IMG/VR virus record: IMGVR_UViG_3300042507_003741
Span: 17,602 to 81,601 of that record
Source: a virus
Reading direction: 5' to 3' (one strand)
DNA: 64,000 nt
The position numbers and the translations under genes were made by a program. Every line of letters starts with the position of its first letter. The first letter of the stretch is position 1. Positions 1 to 6,373 of this stretch are shown here, in pieces. The notes below the pieces were generated by a model, which was not told where the DNA came from, did no database searches, and saw only the letters and a list, made by a program, of their open reading frames with translations.

Positions 1-176
1 GTCGCCTGCGCGACGTGCCGCCCGTTGCCCGACAGGTCGCGCCACTCGCTGACGGTGTTCCCGTTGAGCGTCAGGCTGCCGTCGTTGCTCGCGTCCAGCC
101 ACATGCCCAGATTCGGGATTGATCGCGGGTCAAATCCGCTGGCTCTGGGCCGCAGTAGCCGATTGTTCATTGACAT
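1..176 (-). CDS. LamG-like tail fibre or adhesin, N-terminus only
   Basis: Read from the minus strand, a reading frame opens with ATG at 176 (a second ATG follows at 170) and runs off the left edge of the window. The first residues include the segment MWLDASNDGSLTLNGN followed by WRDLSGNGRH. That pattern (LWLDAs...slt...v..WrDlSGNGrhatQ) is typical of the start of LamG or concanavalin-like domains in phage fibres and exported adhesins. It probably binds a surface glycan or forms part of a tail fibre. It is the last gene of the leftmost minus-strand run, after three small membrane-protein genes. No strong ribosome site precedes it, so it may depend on translation from upstream. Only about 58 residues are visible, so the rest of the protein is unknown. 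Confidence 0.6.
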   Translation of the reverse strand, partial: MSMNNRLLRPRASGFDPRSIPNLGMWLDASNDGSLTLNGNTVSEWRDLSGNGRHVAQA

Positions 177-177
177 T

Positions 178-246
178 TCATCTGGCCCGGAGTGCGAGGA
201 CGAACACTGCGATCATCAGCAGCGTGAGGAGGATGTGCTCGATCAT
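178..246 (-). CDS. 22-residue single-pass membrane mini-protein
   Basis: ATG at 246 to TGA at 178 encodes MIEHILLTLLMIAVFVLALR plus two residues: one hydrophobic helix with basic residues at the C-terminus and almost nothing else. A good ribosome site (GGAAGGAAC) sits just upstream, inside the end of the preceding gene, and the start overlaps that gene's end region. It lies between a holin-like membrane protein and the LamG-like fibre gene. Phage proteins of this size and shape can be holin regulators, pinholins or lysis peptides, but nothing here proves that role. Its short length makes it easy to miss in automated calling. Confidence 0.45.
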   Translation of the reverse strand: MIEHILLTLLMIAVFVLALRAR

Positions 247-247
247 G

Positions 248-508
248 TCAGTTCCTTCCCTCGTCCACTCCATTCGCTGCGGCCACCTTCGGCTGCAAGG
301 CGTAGAGCAGCCGCGTCTGTTCGTGAACGGCTTCGGCTATGTCCCGCTGGGTCAGGGACATCTCCCGGAGAAACGCTTGGTGCGCCTCTACCATCGGCAG
401 CACGATGTCCACTCGCACAAACCACAGCACGCAGGTCGCCAGCATGAGCCCAAACCCATACCGCTCCCACATCCGCAACGCTGTCTCGTACATGTCCGCA
501 CTACTCAC
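248..508 (-). CDS. small membrane protein with C-terminal amphipathic helix (holin-like candidate)
   Basis: This 86-residue protein has one predicted membrane helix near residues 16-40 (YGFGLMLATCVLWFVRVDIV) and then a charged helix of about 40 residues likely to be coiled coil (QRDIAEAVHEQTRLLYALQ). Its start overlaps the stop of the upstream gene by ATGA (505-508), so the two are translationally coupled. The layout (short N-terminus, one helix, charged tail) is seen in small phage holin or spanin-like proteins and in several unrelated phage membrane proteins. It belongs to a cluster of membrane genes after the papain-like peptidase. The function is inferred from context only. Confidence 0.6.
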   Translation of the reverse strand: MSSADMYETALRMWERYGFGLMLATCVLWFVRVDIVLPMVEAHQAFLREMSLTQRDIAEAVHEQTRLLYALQPKVAAANGVDEGRN

Positions 509-870
509 GGCTCACCTCTTGCTGCCCACTGCCACCCCGCCAGTTTCACGCGGTTCGCCGCTCTGGATAGCCACCACTCCAGGATGTGCTGCACGATGGC
601 CGAGATGGCGGCCGACAGGATCAGCGTCCAGAAGAAGCCGTAGGTCTGCTCGCCGCCACGCAGCGCCTCGTAGGTGGCTGTCACTCTCTTGGTGGTTGCG
701 TCCAGGATCTTCTCCTCCTCGACCGATCCCCTGCCGGCAGCGAGAAGCGGCTCAATGGGCCACTCCGTGACGGCGATCAGCACGAGGTCGTTCAGCCGCT
801 CCTTGCCGACGAGGCGGGCGCGAACCGGAAGGCGGCGGCGGACGTGGTCGCACAGTTCGTCGGCCCTCAT
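505..870 (-). CDS. small protein with C-terminal membrane helix
   Basis: The ATG at 870 overlaps the stop of the upstream gene as ATGA (867-870), so I use that start rather than earlier in-frame codons; it gives 121 residues. The N-terminal 80 residues are charged and helical. A hydrophobic segment near residues 82-100 (FFWTLILSAAISAIVQHIL) should cross the membrane, followed by a short basic tail. The gene sits between a Cys-rich exported protein and a second small membrane protein, all coupled by 4-base overlaps. I do not recognise the family. A part in host lysis or membrane remodelling is plausible from position only. Confidence 0.6.
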   Translation of the reverse strand: MRADELCDHVRRRLPVRARLVGKERLNDLVLIAVTEWPIEPLLAAGRGSVEEEKILDATTKRVTATYEALRGGEQTYGFFWTLILSAAISAIVQHILEWWLSRAANRVKLAGWQWAARGEP

Positions 871-1103
871 GGCTGCCTCTCGCACGAGCCATTGACGCAT
901 CGCTGCGGCTTCGGCCGGTTCTTCGCACACGGACACGTCGCCGGGCATTCGCACCACACCCGCGTGATCCCGTCTCCCGTCGGCACCATGCCGGTGCCGT
1001 TGCACTTACCACAGCATTTCACTGCCGGCGGCGCGGGAGGAACAGGCGCGGAGGCTGGGGCGAACGCCAGCCACACCGCAACGGTGGCGGCCGTAATCTT
1101 CAC
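867..1103 (-). CDS. exported Cys-rich mini-protein with DnaJ-like zinc motif
   Basis: This 78-residue protein starts with a clear signal-peptide-like segment (residues 1-18, MKITAATVAVWLAFAPAS). A cysteine-rich body follows with CCGKCNGTG, WCECPATCPC and a last CVNGSC. The CxxCxGTG element resembles one half of a DnaJ or zinc-ribbon knuckle, and nine or more cysteines suggest metal binding or disulphides after export. Its start overlaps the peptidase stop by ATGA (1100-1103). Similar short exported CxCxGTG proteins are, to my memory, frequent in environmental phage contigs without known function. Expression is coupled to the papain-like peptidase, so the two may act together outside the cytoplasm. 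Confidence 0.6.
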   Translation of the reverse strand: MKITAATVAVWLAFAPASAPVPPAPPAVKCCGKCNGTGMVPTGDGITRVWCECPATCPCAKNRPKPQRCVNGSCERQP

Positions 1104-2041
1104 CCCAGAATCTCCTTTGCGCCCCAGTCCTTGAGCATCCGCTTGGGGAACCCCAGCACGTTGGACACGGCATACGTCCCGCCCTGCGAGATCATTCGCT
1201 GGGCCGTCTGCTGGTCAATCCAGAAAGACCCCTCCGGCTGGTCGTGAACCTTCGGGCCGGTGTGAGCGTTCCAGCCCCACGAGTTCTGCACGCAGAAGCG
1301 GCAGTCATTGGGGCGGGTGTCGTCGGCTGCGTGCCACTGCATCGCGTGGTGCCATGTTCCGGACGGGCGGATCATGCCCTCCGAGTTCCGCCTCATCCCG
1401 GCGAACCCCACGTCTGAGCAGCACACCAGCCCGTACCCATTGGCGATTGCGTCCCGCGCCTGCTGCCACGTCGTCACCAGACTGATCGTCCCGATGTGGT
1501 GCTTCTTTGCCTCACTGGTCACCTCTGAGGGGACGCCCCGCGAACCCCACCGCATCCCCACCGCTGCGTTGTATTCCGTGAGGTCGAGCCCGAGCGCGTC
1601 ATACTTCTTGCGGAGCATCAGCCCGCCAGTCTTGTGCGCCCACTCCACGATGCGGGAGCAGGTGGCACCCTGACCGCCGTGACCACGAGCGCCGTACAGC
1701 GGCTCCGTCGCCGTCCGGTCCACCCAGTCCTCTGTCGAGTGCAGGTCAGGGTCGTTGCCCCGAGCAACATCTGCCCCGCCACGCACGGCATGGCTCACGC
1801 AATCGCCCGTCGTTTGCGTCTCGTCGTATGGCTTGCGGCCGGTCGCCGTCTCCCAGTGAACGACCGACTTGAAGGCAAGCGACAGTTTGCCAGCCCCGCT
1901 TTCGGCCAGCGTGCTGCCAAACAGCGGCATGGGCAGCGACCGCAGCAGCCGGGCGGTGGCGTCGGGGTCGCAGTACGAACCCACGAGCCCTTCGTTGTAC
2001 GCCCGAGCGATGTCCTCTGGCGAGGCGAAGAAGTCTTCCAT
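1100..2041 (-). CDS. papain-like (C1-type) cysteine peptidase
   Basis: This 313-residue protein has a C1-like triad in order: TTGDCVSHA (Cys81, preceded by Gln76 in a position suited to the oxyanion hole), WHHAMQWHA (His231 or His232) and CVQNSWGWN (Asn253 followed by SWG, the classic NSWG motif of papain-type enzymes). No signal peptide or long propeptide is visible. The enzyme probably cleaves peptide bonds. In a phage it could act as an endolysin on peptide cross-links, as a virion maturation protease, or against a host protein. It is followed by an exported Cys-rich protein and three small membrane proteins, which favours a lysis or envelope role. No lysozyme, amidase or transglycosylase was recognised in the window. 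The start at 2041 has AGGTGAGG upstream. Confidence 0.75.
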   Translation of the reverse strand: MEDFFASPEDIARAYNEGLVGSYCDPDATARLLRSLPMPLFGSTLAESGAGKLSLAFKSVVHWETATGRKPYDETQTTGDCVSHAVRGGADVARGNDPDLHSTEDWVDRTATEPLYGARGHGGQGATCSRIVEWAHKTGGLMLRKKYDALGLDLTEYNAAVGMRWGSRGVPSEVTSEAKKHHIGTISLVTTWQQARDAIANGYGLVCCSDVGFAGMRRNSEGMIRPSGTWHHAMQWHAADDTRPNDCRFCVQNSWGWNAHTGPKVHDQPEGSFWIDQQTAQRMISQGGTYAVSNVLGFPKRMLKDWGAKEILG

Positions 2042-2048
2042 GCCTCAC

Positions 2049-2465
2049 CTATTTGATCGCTGCAAAAGCCCGAGCCGCTGACTGCCTGAGTTCCGGCGTG
2101 AGCGGCAAGTCCTTGTCGCCCACAGCCAGGAGCAGGTACTCGTCGAGCCGCTGGCCTAGCCCGGCATACCGGCCCACCATCCCCGTGTTCTCAAAAGCCA
2201 TCGACAGGGCGTGCTTGTACCGTGCCCGCAGGTCGAACAGCGTCTTGCAGACCGGCTGCTTGGCCGACCCGTCCCGCACCACGATGTCCGCCACTGCCGC
2301 ATGAAAGTCACGCAGGATCGCGGCATCGGCGGCACTGACGCCAGCCAGGACGCCAGCAGGCTGCGGCACAACCGGAGCCACGACTGGCCTGCGGGGCAGG
2401 ACGGTAACCGTCATGGCCCCAATGCCAATCAGCAGGCCCGCCCAGATTGCGACCGTCCGTGCCAT
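2049..2465 (-). CDS. hypothetical protein with N-terminal membrane anchor
   Basis: This 138-residue protein begins with a hydrophobic stretch (residues 5-24, VAIWAGLLIGIGAMTVTVLP) that would serve as a signal anchor, then a Pro/Val-rich linker. The rest is a helical domain with two cysteine-free amphipathic helices and one Cys-containing segment (PVCKTLFDLRARYKHAL). I do not recognise the family. It lies directly upstream of the papain-like peptidase and just after another small membrane protein, so it belongs to the same envelope-associated cluster. No ribosome site is obvious before the ATG, which suggests translation by re-initiation from the preceding gene, whose stop is 4 bases away. Confidence 0.5.
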   Translation of the reverse strand: MARTVAIWAGLLIGIGAMTVTVLPRRPVVAPVVPQPAGVLAGVSAADAAILRDFHAAVADIVVRDGSAKQPVCKTLFDLRARYKHALSMAFENTGMVGRYAGLGQRLDEYLLLAVGDKDLPLTPELRQSAARAFAAIK

Positions 2466-2468
2466 GAA

Positions 2469-2711
2469 CTACCGCGCTTTCTTCGGGAGTTCCTTCTCTG
2501 CGACCAGGGCGGCGATCAGCGCTCGGGCCGCAGTCGCCACCGGAGTCTCGCCGGCCTCTTCCGCCTGGACGGCCAGAACGAAGAGGCGATTCACCCAGCC
2601 GGCCCGGTCTGACGGCGAGACTCCGGGCGACCGGGCGGCCGTCAGGTGCGGGAATGCCGCCGCGCCAGCGGCGACGGCAAATGCGACGGCGGCCACCAAG
2701 TACAGCGTCAT
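2469..2711 (-). CDS. small membrane-anchored hypothetical protein
   Basis: The start at 2711 forms an ATGA overlap with the stop of the upstream gene (2708-2711), so I prefer it to earlier in-frame codons. The 80-residue product opens with an Ala/Val-rich hydrophobic helix (MTLYLVAAVAFAVAAGAAAF), likely a signal anchor, followed by a short helical domain that ends in a basic tail. I do not recognise a family. It sits in a run of three or four small membrane or exported proteins on either side of the papain-like peptidase. Confidence 0.55.
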   Translation of the reverse strand: MTLYLVAAVAFAVAAGAAAFPHLTAARSPGVSPSDRAGWVNRLFVLAVQAEEAGETPVATAARALIAALVAEKELPKKAR

Positions 2712-2980
2712 CCGTCGATCTCCGCCTGCGACACCGCCGTCACGACAGCCACGATGTACCGGAACAACTCCTCGCCCTGCGGGCTCAACAGGCACGCCTC
2801 TACCCGCTCGCAGAGGTCATCGTCGATGGGAGTCGCCGTCTTGGTAGCGACAAACCGCATGAGTTTGAGCGCCCCTGCGGCCCGCTCTTTCGCCGTGTCG
2901 GCTGCGGAAATCTCGGACAGCATCGACAAGGCCGGAGCCCACTCGACGATCATCCTCACCTTGTCCGCGACAGTTGCCAT
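2708..2980 (-). CDS. hypothetical small soluble protein
   Basis: ATG at 2980 has an excellent ribosome site (AGAAGGAGAAGGCAA), so the start is secure. The 90-residue product is mostly helical and acidic, without membrane segments or recognisable motifs. Its first 164 bases overlap, in another frame, the 3' part of the reading frame that begins at 3356. A copy of the late-gap motif (GGACATAAATC, 3019-3032) lies about 40 bases upstream, which suggests an internal promoter for the small-gene cluster that follows. Function unknown. Confidence 0.55.
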   Translation of the reverse strand: MATVADKVRMIVEWAPALSMLSEISAADTAKERAAGALKLMRFVATKTATPIDDDLCERVEACLLSPQGEELFRYIVAVVTAVSQAEIDG

Positions 2981-3356
2981 TTGCCTTCTCCTTCTGGCGG
3001 GCCGCCCATGCCACCAGAAGATTTATGTCCCGCTCGGGACGGCACAGGGACAACAGTTTTCGCCTGACTAAAGCGGGGTCCAGCCGCAAATCCAGGCACG
3101 TCTGGTCGAACGTGAACAGGCCGCCCGTGCCCTCAAACGCCCAACGATAGGCCGCCACCTGCCGGCGGAGCGTCTCCCACTCCTTCCGGCTTGACGGCAG
3201 CATCTGGGCGTACCCCAGCCGGCGGTGCCGGCGACACAACTCCCGAACGTGATAATGCGTGCGAACGAGAACCTCTGCGCAGAACCTACCCCAACCGGCC
3301 TCGCAATCCTCAACGATGTTCTCGTCGTCGTAGTCCTTTACGGCGACGGCGATCAT
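2817..3356 (-). CDS. hypothetical protein, long 3' overlap with next gene
   Basis: The reading frame starts at 3356, overlapping the DUF5664 gene stop as TAATG, and is open for 179 residues. The first ~120 residues look like a normal soluble helical protein (for example YDDENIVEDCEAGWGRF and TFDQTCLDLRLDPALVRR). The last ~55, which overlap the well-supported gene starting at 2980, are Arg/Gly/Gln-rich and look like an accidental frame. Either the gene truly ends inside its neighbour or a frameshift hides an earlier stop. Family not recognised. It may be a regulatory or nucleotide-metabolism accessory, judging only by position after the dNTP genes. Confidence 0.5.
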   Translation of the reverse strand: MIAVAVKDYDDENIVEDCEAGWGRFCAEVLVRTHYHVRELCRRHRRLGYAQMLPSSRKEWETLRRQVAAYRWAFEGTGGLFTFDQTCLDLRLDPALVRRKLLSLCRPERDINLLVAWAARQKEKANGNCRGQGEDDRRVGSGLVDAVRDFRSRHGERAGRRGAQTHAVCRYQDGDSHRR

Positions 3357-3970
3357 TAGTTTGTCGGTGCCTCACAATAGCCGGTACGAAATGAACCTTC
3401 GTTGAGTTCCGGCCACAACTCCAACGAATGAATCGCTGCCATGAAGTTCCACGCCGCATGGCCCAGATGGTCTTCGCTCCTGTCGCCGTCCAGGAACTTG
3501 AATACGTGGCGAATGGCATGATTCAGTATGTCGGCTGCACCCATCCCGGCTTCCCAGTTATAGGGACTGTACTTGGCGGCACCTTCTGCACAGGCGATTG
3601 CCACTGCCTCAATGCCCTTCGGTGGAATCAGGTCATAACGAAACAACCGCACTTCGTGCATTTCTTTCTCGACACGGCTGTTCTCCTGAATGGCGTGCAG
3701 GACTGCAACCGCAGCGTTTGCCAGATGGTCGGCATTCCTATCTCCCGCCAGAAAGAGGTATGTATCTCGGAGGCACTCGTTGAGACATTCCGGCACGCTC
3801 AGTCGCCCCCCATACTTCGCGGCTCCTTCCGCACACGCTGCCGCCACCGCCGCCAGACCGATGGGCGTGATGAGGTCGTACCTCGTCGCCTCCGCATCGC
3901 TCGACCGAACGGCACCGCTGGCGTACCTGACTGACCTGTCCTCAGTTACTTTTGTCACTGGATTTATCAC
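3356..3970 (-). CDS. dATP/dGTP diphosphohydrolase-like protein (DUF5664), tandem double domain
   Basis: This 204-residue protein contains two copies of the DUF5664 or MazZ N-terminal-like module. Copy 1 spans about residues 30-94 (RYDLITPIGLAAVA, EGAAKYGG, DHLANAAVAVLHAI). Copy 2 spans about 111-183 (RYDLIPPKGIEAVAIACAEG, KYSPYNWEAG, DHLGHAAWNFMAAI). Copy 2 keeps the family's usual AxKY..xNWE segment, while copy 1 has lost it, so copy 1 may be structural. Family members, including MazZ of 2-aminoadenine phages, remove pyrophosphate from purine dNTPs. The start is GTG at 3970, overlapping the HD gene stop as GTGA, so the two nucleotide-pool genes are coupled. The domain is also common in phages with ordinary DNA. 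The duplicated layout is unusual to me. Confidence 0.7.
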   Translation of the reverse strand: MINPVTKVTEDRSVRYASGAVRSSDAEATRYDLITPIGLAAVAAACAEGAAKYGGRLSVPECLNECLRDTYLFLAGDRNADHLANAAVAVLHAIQENSRVEKEMHEVRLFRYDLIPPKGIEAVAIACAEGAAKYSPYNWEAGMGAADILNHAIRHVFKFLDGDRSEDHLGHAAWNFMAAIHSLELWPELNEGSFRTGYCEAPTN

Positions 3971-4482
3971 TTGACTAACTCCTTGAATCGGGCCTCAAAC
4001 AACTCCTTTGCTTGCGTCCAGGAATACGGATTCACTGGCCCGCACGCAGGCTCTACGTCGATCCCCCAGTCGTGCGAGCAGGAGATCAAATCGCGCTTCT
4101 CCGCCATCAACGCCCGCAGGTCTGCCTGCTTTACGTCGGGCGGCATCGGCCACGACAGCCGAAACACGCGGGCTATCGTCTGCTGCACCCGCTCCTCCAG
4201 TTCCCGGTAGCCGGGCAGTAGGTTCTTCAGCGGCGTGGCTACGTCTCCCAAGTACGCCTCGCTGGCATCATGCAGAAGCCCCCACAGCGCGTTCTCTGGC
4301 AGCGTCAAGCGGCTCACCATGACGCTGTGCTGGGCCACGCTGTACGGGCACTTGCTGTGGCCCGTGAATCGGCTGATGAGAGACAGGGCGTGGGAGATGT
4401 CGGGCAGGCGGACGTCCTCCTCGCTGAAGTTCGCGAGGTCGATCAGTTTCCCGGTATACGTCTGCATGGTCGTGGCGTTCAT
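3967..4482 (-). CDS. HD-domain phosphohydrolase (DatZ/YfbR-like nucleotidase)
   Basis: The start at 4482 is set by AAGGAG nine bases upstream, giving 171 residues. HD hallmarks are visible: ISHALSLISRFTGH (His31 and His42), YSVAQHSV (His52), the HD pair in GLLHDASEAYLGD (His71-Asp72) and Asp80. This is the phage phosphohydrolase family that includes DatZ, which strips triphosphate from dATP in 2-aminoadenine phages, and relatives of the YfbR 5'-deoxynucleotidases. The length is close to that of DatZ (about 175). It is coupled by GTGA to a DUF5664/MazZ-like gene, so the pair probably adjusts purine dNTP pools. No PurZ and no DNA polymerase are in the window, so base replacement is not supported. 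Confidence 0.75.
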   Translation of the reverse strand: MNATTMQTYTGKLIDLANFSEEDVRLPDISHALSLISRFTGHSKCPYSVAQHSVMVSRLTLPENALWGLLHDASEAYLGDVATPLKNLLPGYRELEERVQQTIARVFRLSWPMPPDVKQADLRALMAEKRDLISCSHDWGIDVEPACGPVNPYSWTQAKELFEARFKELVK

Positions 4483-4484
4483 GG

Positions 4485-4958
4485 TCAGCACTCCTTGCAC
4501 ACAAATGGGTCTATCGGACGCAACGCCGACTGCGGGACGAAATACGCTTCCCCGTAGCCACCGTAGTTGGCCTTGAACTTTGGCTGCTTCGCCTCCGCCG
4601 CAGGCATCCAGCCGTGAATGGTGAACTCGTGCGGGCCTCCCGTGACCAGTACGAACACGTCACTGTCCCTGTCTCCGGATCGGACGATAAGGTCATAGGA
4701 ATGCTTGGATCGCGTGCGGACCTGGATGCGTTCACCGACATCACCACCAGACTTGAAGGTGTTGACACTGCCGTTCCAGTAGCGATTGGTCGCCTTCGCG
4801 AACGCACACTCACCGAGCGCGCCGAGAATGTGAACGTGCCACTCGTTTTCGTTTGTGGGACGGGCGTTTTGCAGACCCTTTCGCAGAGCCTCCACGTTTC
4901 GGCTTACTCCCACGAGTGCTGCCCGGCTCACCTCGAACCACTCCAGCGTTACCCGCAT
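4485..4958 (-). CDS. predicted PD-(D/E)XK-like nuclease of phage type
   Basis: The start at 4958 has GGAAGGAAAG upstream and gives 157 residues. The core reads GALGECAFAKATN, then FKSGGDVGERIQVRTR, then YDLIVRSGDRDSDVFVLVTG and a C-terminal IHGWMPAAEAKQ. This order (Glu, then Asp, then a strand with Q-V-R) matches a degenerate PD-(D/E)XK nuclease fold found in many phage hypothetical proteins. Arg stands where Lys is usual, so activity is uncertain. A role in DNA processing, or defence or counter-defence, is possible. It lies between the HD phosphohydrolase (4485/4482) and an HNH/Hjc-like nuclease gene in a nuclease-rich early region. Confidence 0.55.
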   Translation of the reverse strand: MRVTLEWFEVSRAALVGVSRNVEALRKGLQNARPTNENEWHVHILGALGECAFAKATNRYWNGSVNTFKSGGDVGERIQVRTRSKHSYDLIVRSGDRDSDVFVLVTGGPHEFTIHGWMPAAEAKQPKFKANYGGYGEAYFVPQSALRPIDPFVCKEC

Positions 4959-5067
4959 CGTTCTTTCCTTCCCTGAGAGCGACCCAGCCGTCCTTGTCCG
5001 GGATCGGGCTGTGGATTTCCTCCTCCTCGCCGTCGTCTCCATCCCAGTCGATCACTCTGGCGTTCAT
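4810..5067 (-). CDS. small acidic-then-basic hypothetical protein
   Basis: ATG at 5067 overlaps the stop of the HNH nuclease gene as TGATG. The first ~35 residues look genuine and very acidic (VIDWDGDDGEEEEIHSPIP, then DGWVALREGK). The remainder is Ser/Arg/Lys-rich and overlaps, in another frame, the nuclease gene starting at 4958. The true product may therefore be a short acidic peptide whose stop lies well inside the next gene. I do not recognise it. It may be a small inhibitor or regulator. The existence of the gene rests on the coupling and the N-terminal composition. Confidence 0.35.
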   Translation of the reverse strand: MNARVIDWDGDDGEEEEIHSPIPDKDGWVALREGKNDAGNAGVVRGEPGSTRGSKPKRGGSAKGSAKRPSHKRKRVARSHSRRAR

Positions 5068-5768
5068 CACATGGCCCCCTGCACCTGCTGCACGAATCGC
5101 TTGATCTGCTCCAGCGGGAACGTCACAAGCCACTCCTTATCGTTCTGCCGGTGCAGCACCACCGGGCAGAGTTCGCCGCACTGCTCACGGGACTTCTCCA
5201 TGACGGCGTGGAGGTTCAGCCCGCGCTCCACCCGCTTTACCTCCAGCCACAGGTGCGGAGTGCCAGGAGACAGGAGATCGCTGGCCGACTCCGTGCCGCT
5301 GTGCTGCTGCGAGCGGCGGGCTCCGGCCCATGGAACCAGCCGGTTCCATTCGGACGCCGCCTCCAACTCGCCACGCTTTCCCTTCTGCCTGCTGTTGATT
5401 GCCATATCCTTCAACTCCTTTGGGATCCCGTTCCGCCGACGAAATACGAACACACGCACCGGATACCGCTCCGGGCCGTAGCCCAGATGTTTCTTGAGGC
5501 GGAGCGAAGCCAGGAACGCCGGGTCGTAGTGGGCGTCGTCAACTTCTCTCTTTGCGGTGAGCAGCATCCCTTTGGTGAGGTTGTTCTTGCCCCCGAAGTG
5601 CAACCCCTCGTGGCACCACATGCAGAGACGCAGGAGGTTGCGTCGGTCGTGGGAGCGGCCCGCCCCTTGTTGCAGGTGGTGGATGTGCAGCGACTCCCGC
5701 CCCCAGCACACAGCGCAGAAGCCGTACTCCGCCGCAAAGGCCGCCAGTTCTTTACGGGCATCACTCAT
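5067..5768 (-). CDS. two-domain nuclease: HNH plus Hjc-like PD-(D/E)XK
   Basis: Residues 15-60 form an HNH endonuclease domain: CAVCWG (Cys18, Cys21), LHIHHLQQGAGRSHDRRNL and CMWCHEGLH (Cys49, Cys52, His53). Residues about 125-225 form a second nuclease of the phage Holliday-junction-resolvase-like PD-(D/E)XK type: KGKRGELEAASEWN, then a Ser-Asp pair in TESASDLLSPG and the strand LWLEVKRVERGLNLH (E-x-K). The first domain would nick or cut DNA, and the second may resolve branched recombination intermediates. An ATG at 5405 preceded by AAAGGAG could start the second domain on its own, so two products may be made. The main start at 5768 overlaps the upstream gene by 8 bases. Confidence 0.75.
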   Translation of the reverse strand: MSDARKELAAFAAEYGFCAVCWGRESLHIHHLQQGAGRSHDRRNLLRLCMWCHEGLHFGGKNNLTKGMLLTAKREVDDAHYDPAFLASLRLKKHLGYGPERYPVRVFVFRRRNGIPKELKDMAINSRQKGKRGELEAASEWNRLVPWAGARRSQQHSGTESASDLLSPGTPHLWLEVKRVERGLNLHAVMEKSREQCGELCPVVLHRQNDKEWLVTFPLEQIKRFVQQVQGAM

Positions 5769-6036
5769 CCCCCCTCTCCGTCGTCAGGCTCACGATGTCC
5801 CGCACGGCATGGGTAAAAGCCTCTGCGTCCTCCTCTGTGGCAAACGCGATGACGTACCGATACGACTCCTCTGTCGTGTTCAAGTCCACGCTGTGCTCGT
5901 GCGTCTCCTTTCGGCAGGCTGCCAGACCGCCCAGCCTCTTGGCGGCTTCCACCAACTCCCGGTTCTCCTGCAAGAACCCCGCCAATGCTTGGCCGATGAA
6001 TCCCACGACGATGACTCCCTTGTGAATGTTGGACAC
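5761..6036 (-). CDS. hypothetical 91-residue protein, first gene of a nuclease operon
   Basis: I choose GTG at 6036, which has GGAGAG five bases upstream; a TTG at 6048 is possible. The N-terminus is hydrophobic (KGVIVVGFIGQALAGFLQ) and could insert in or lie on a membrane. The rest is an acidic alpha/beta region with YRYVIAFATEEDAEAFTHAV. I do not recognise the family. It is the first gene after a 337-base non-coding stretch, so its promoter should lie there. Its stop overlaps the next nuclease start by 8 bases. Confidence 0.5.
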   Translation of the reverse strand: MSNIHKGVIVVGFIGQALAGFLQENRELVEAAKRLGGLAACRKETHEHSVDLNTTEESYRYVIAFATEEDAEAFTHAVRDIVSLTTERGDE

Positions 6037-6373
6037 ACAACTCTCCAATCAAAGCGCCTCTTCAAGCGCTGAAACAAATCAATCTGCTCACTGTTTGAAG
6101 GCTCGCTGCGGGTGGACGGCGACTATCCCCAGCCCGAAGGCTAGGGTTAGCCGCCACCTGCCCACTGTCAGTTAGGACGTAGGGGTGTCCTCCTTGCCGC
6201 AGGGGCGGAGGCATGCGACCTGCTTATCGGACATCCTGCTGTCCGCGTGACTTGGCCCTGTCGCTTGCGGCTGGCCTACCCACTTTCGTCACGATCCCTT
6301 CTGGTCGTGGGTCATGCGTCTGCGTGCCATAGGTTCACCCAACCCACGCAGCCGTTCGGATTGTCGAATCGCT
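6037..6373. other. non-coding stretch with strong hairpins
   Basis: About 340 bases carry no convincing gene on either strand. On the minus strand the region holds a perfect stem with a TTCG tetraloop (6127-6146) and, at 6228-6245, an inverted repeat CGGACA/TGTCCG around six bases. It probably contains the promoter and leader for the genes starting at 6036, and perhaps a small RNA. The ten bases TTATCGGACA here also occur, inverted, just before integrase 1 (around 10321-10331), which could be a shared operator. I see no clear tRNA. Confidence 0.4.
6127..6146 (-). ncRNA. stem-loop with UUCG tetraloop, candidate structured leader RNA
   Basis: Read on the minus strand the sequence is CCCTAGCC, TTCG, GGCTGGGG: an eight-pair stem with one G-T pair closed by a TTCG loop, a very stable RNA hairpin. 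It lies about 90 bases upstream of the gene that starts at 6036 and is not followed by a T-run, so it looks more like a leader structure or part of a small RNA than a terminator. The identity of any RNA is unknown. Confidence 0.35.

Noticed and set aside
3356-4482. 2-aminoadenine (Z) genome
   Set aside because: DatZ- and MazZ-like families are present but PurZ and a dedicated polymerase are not seen, and both families are common in phages with normal DNA.
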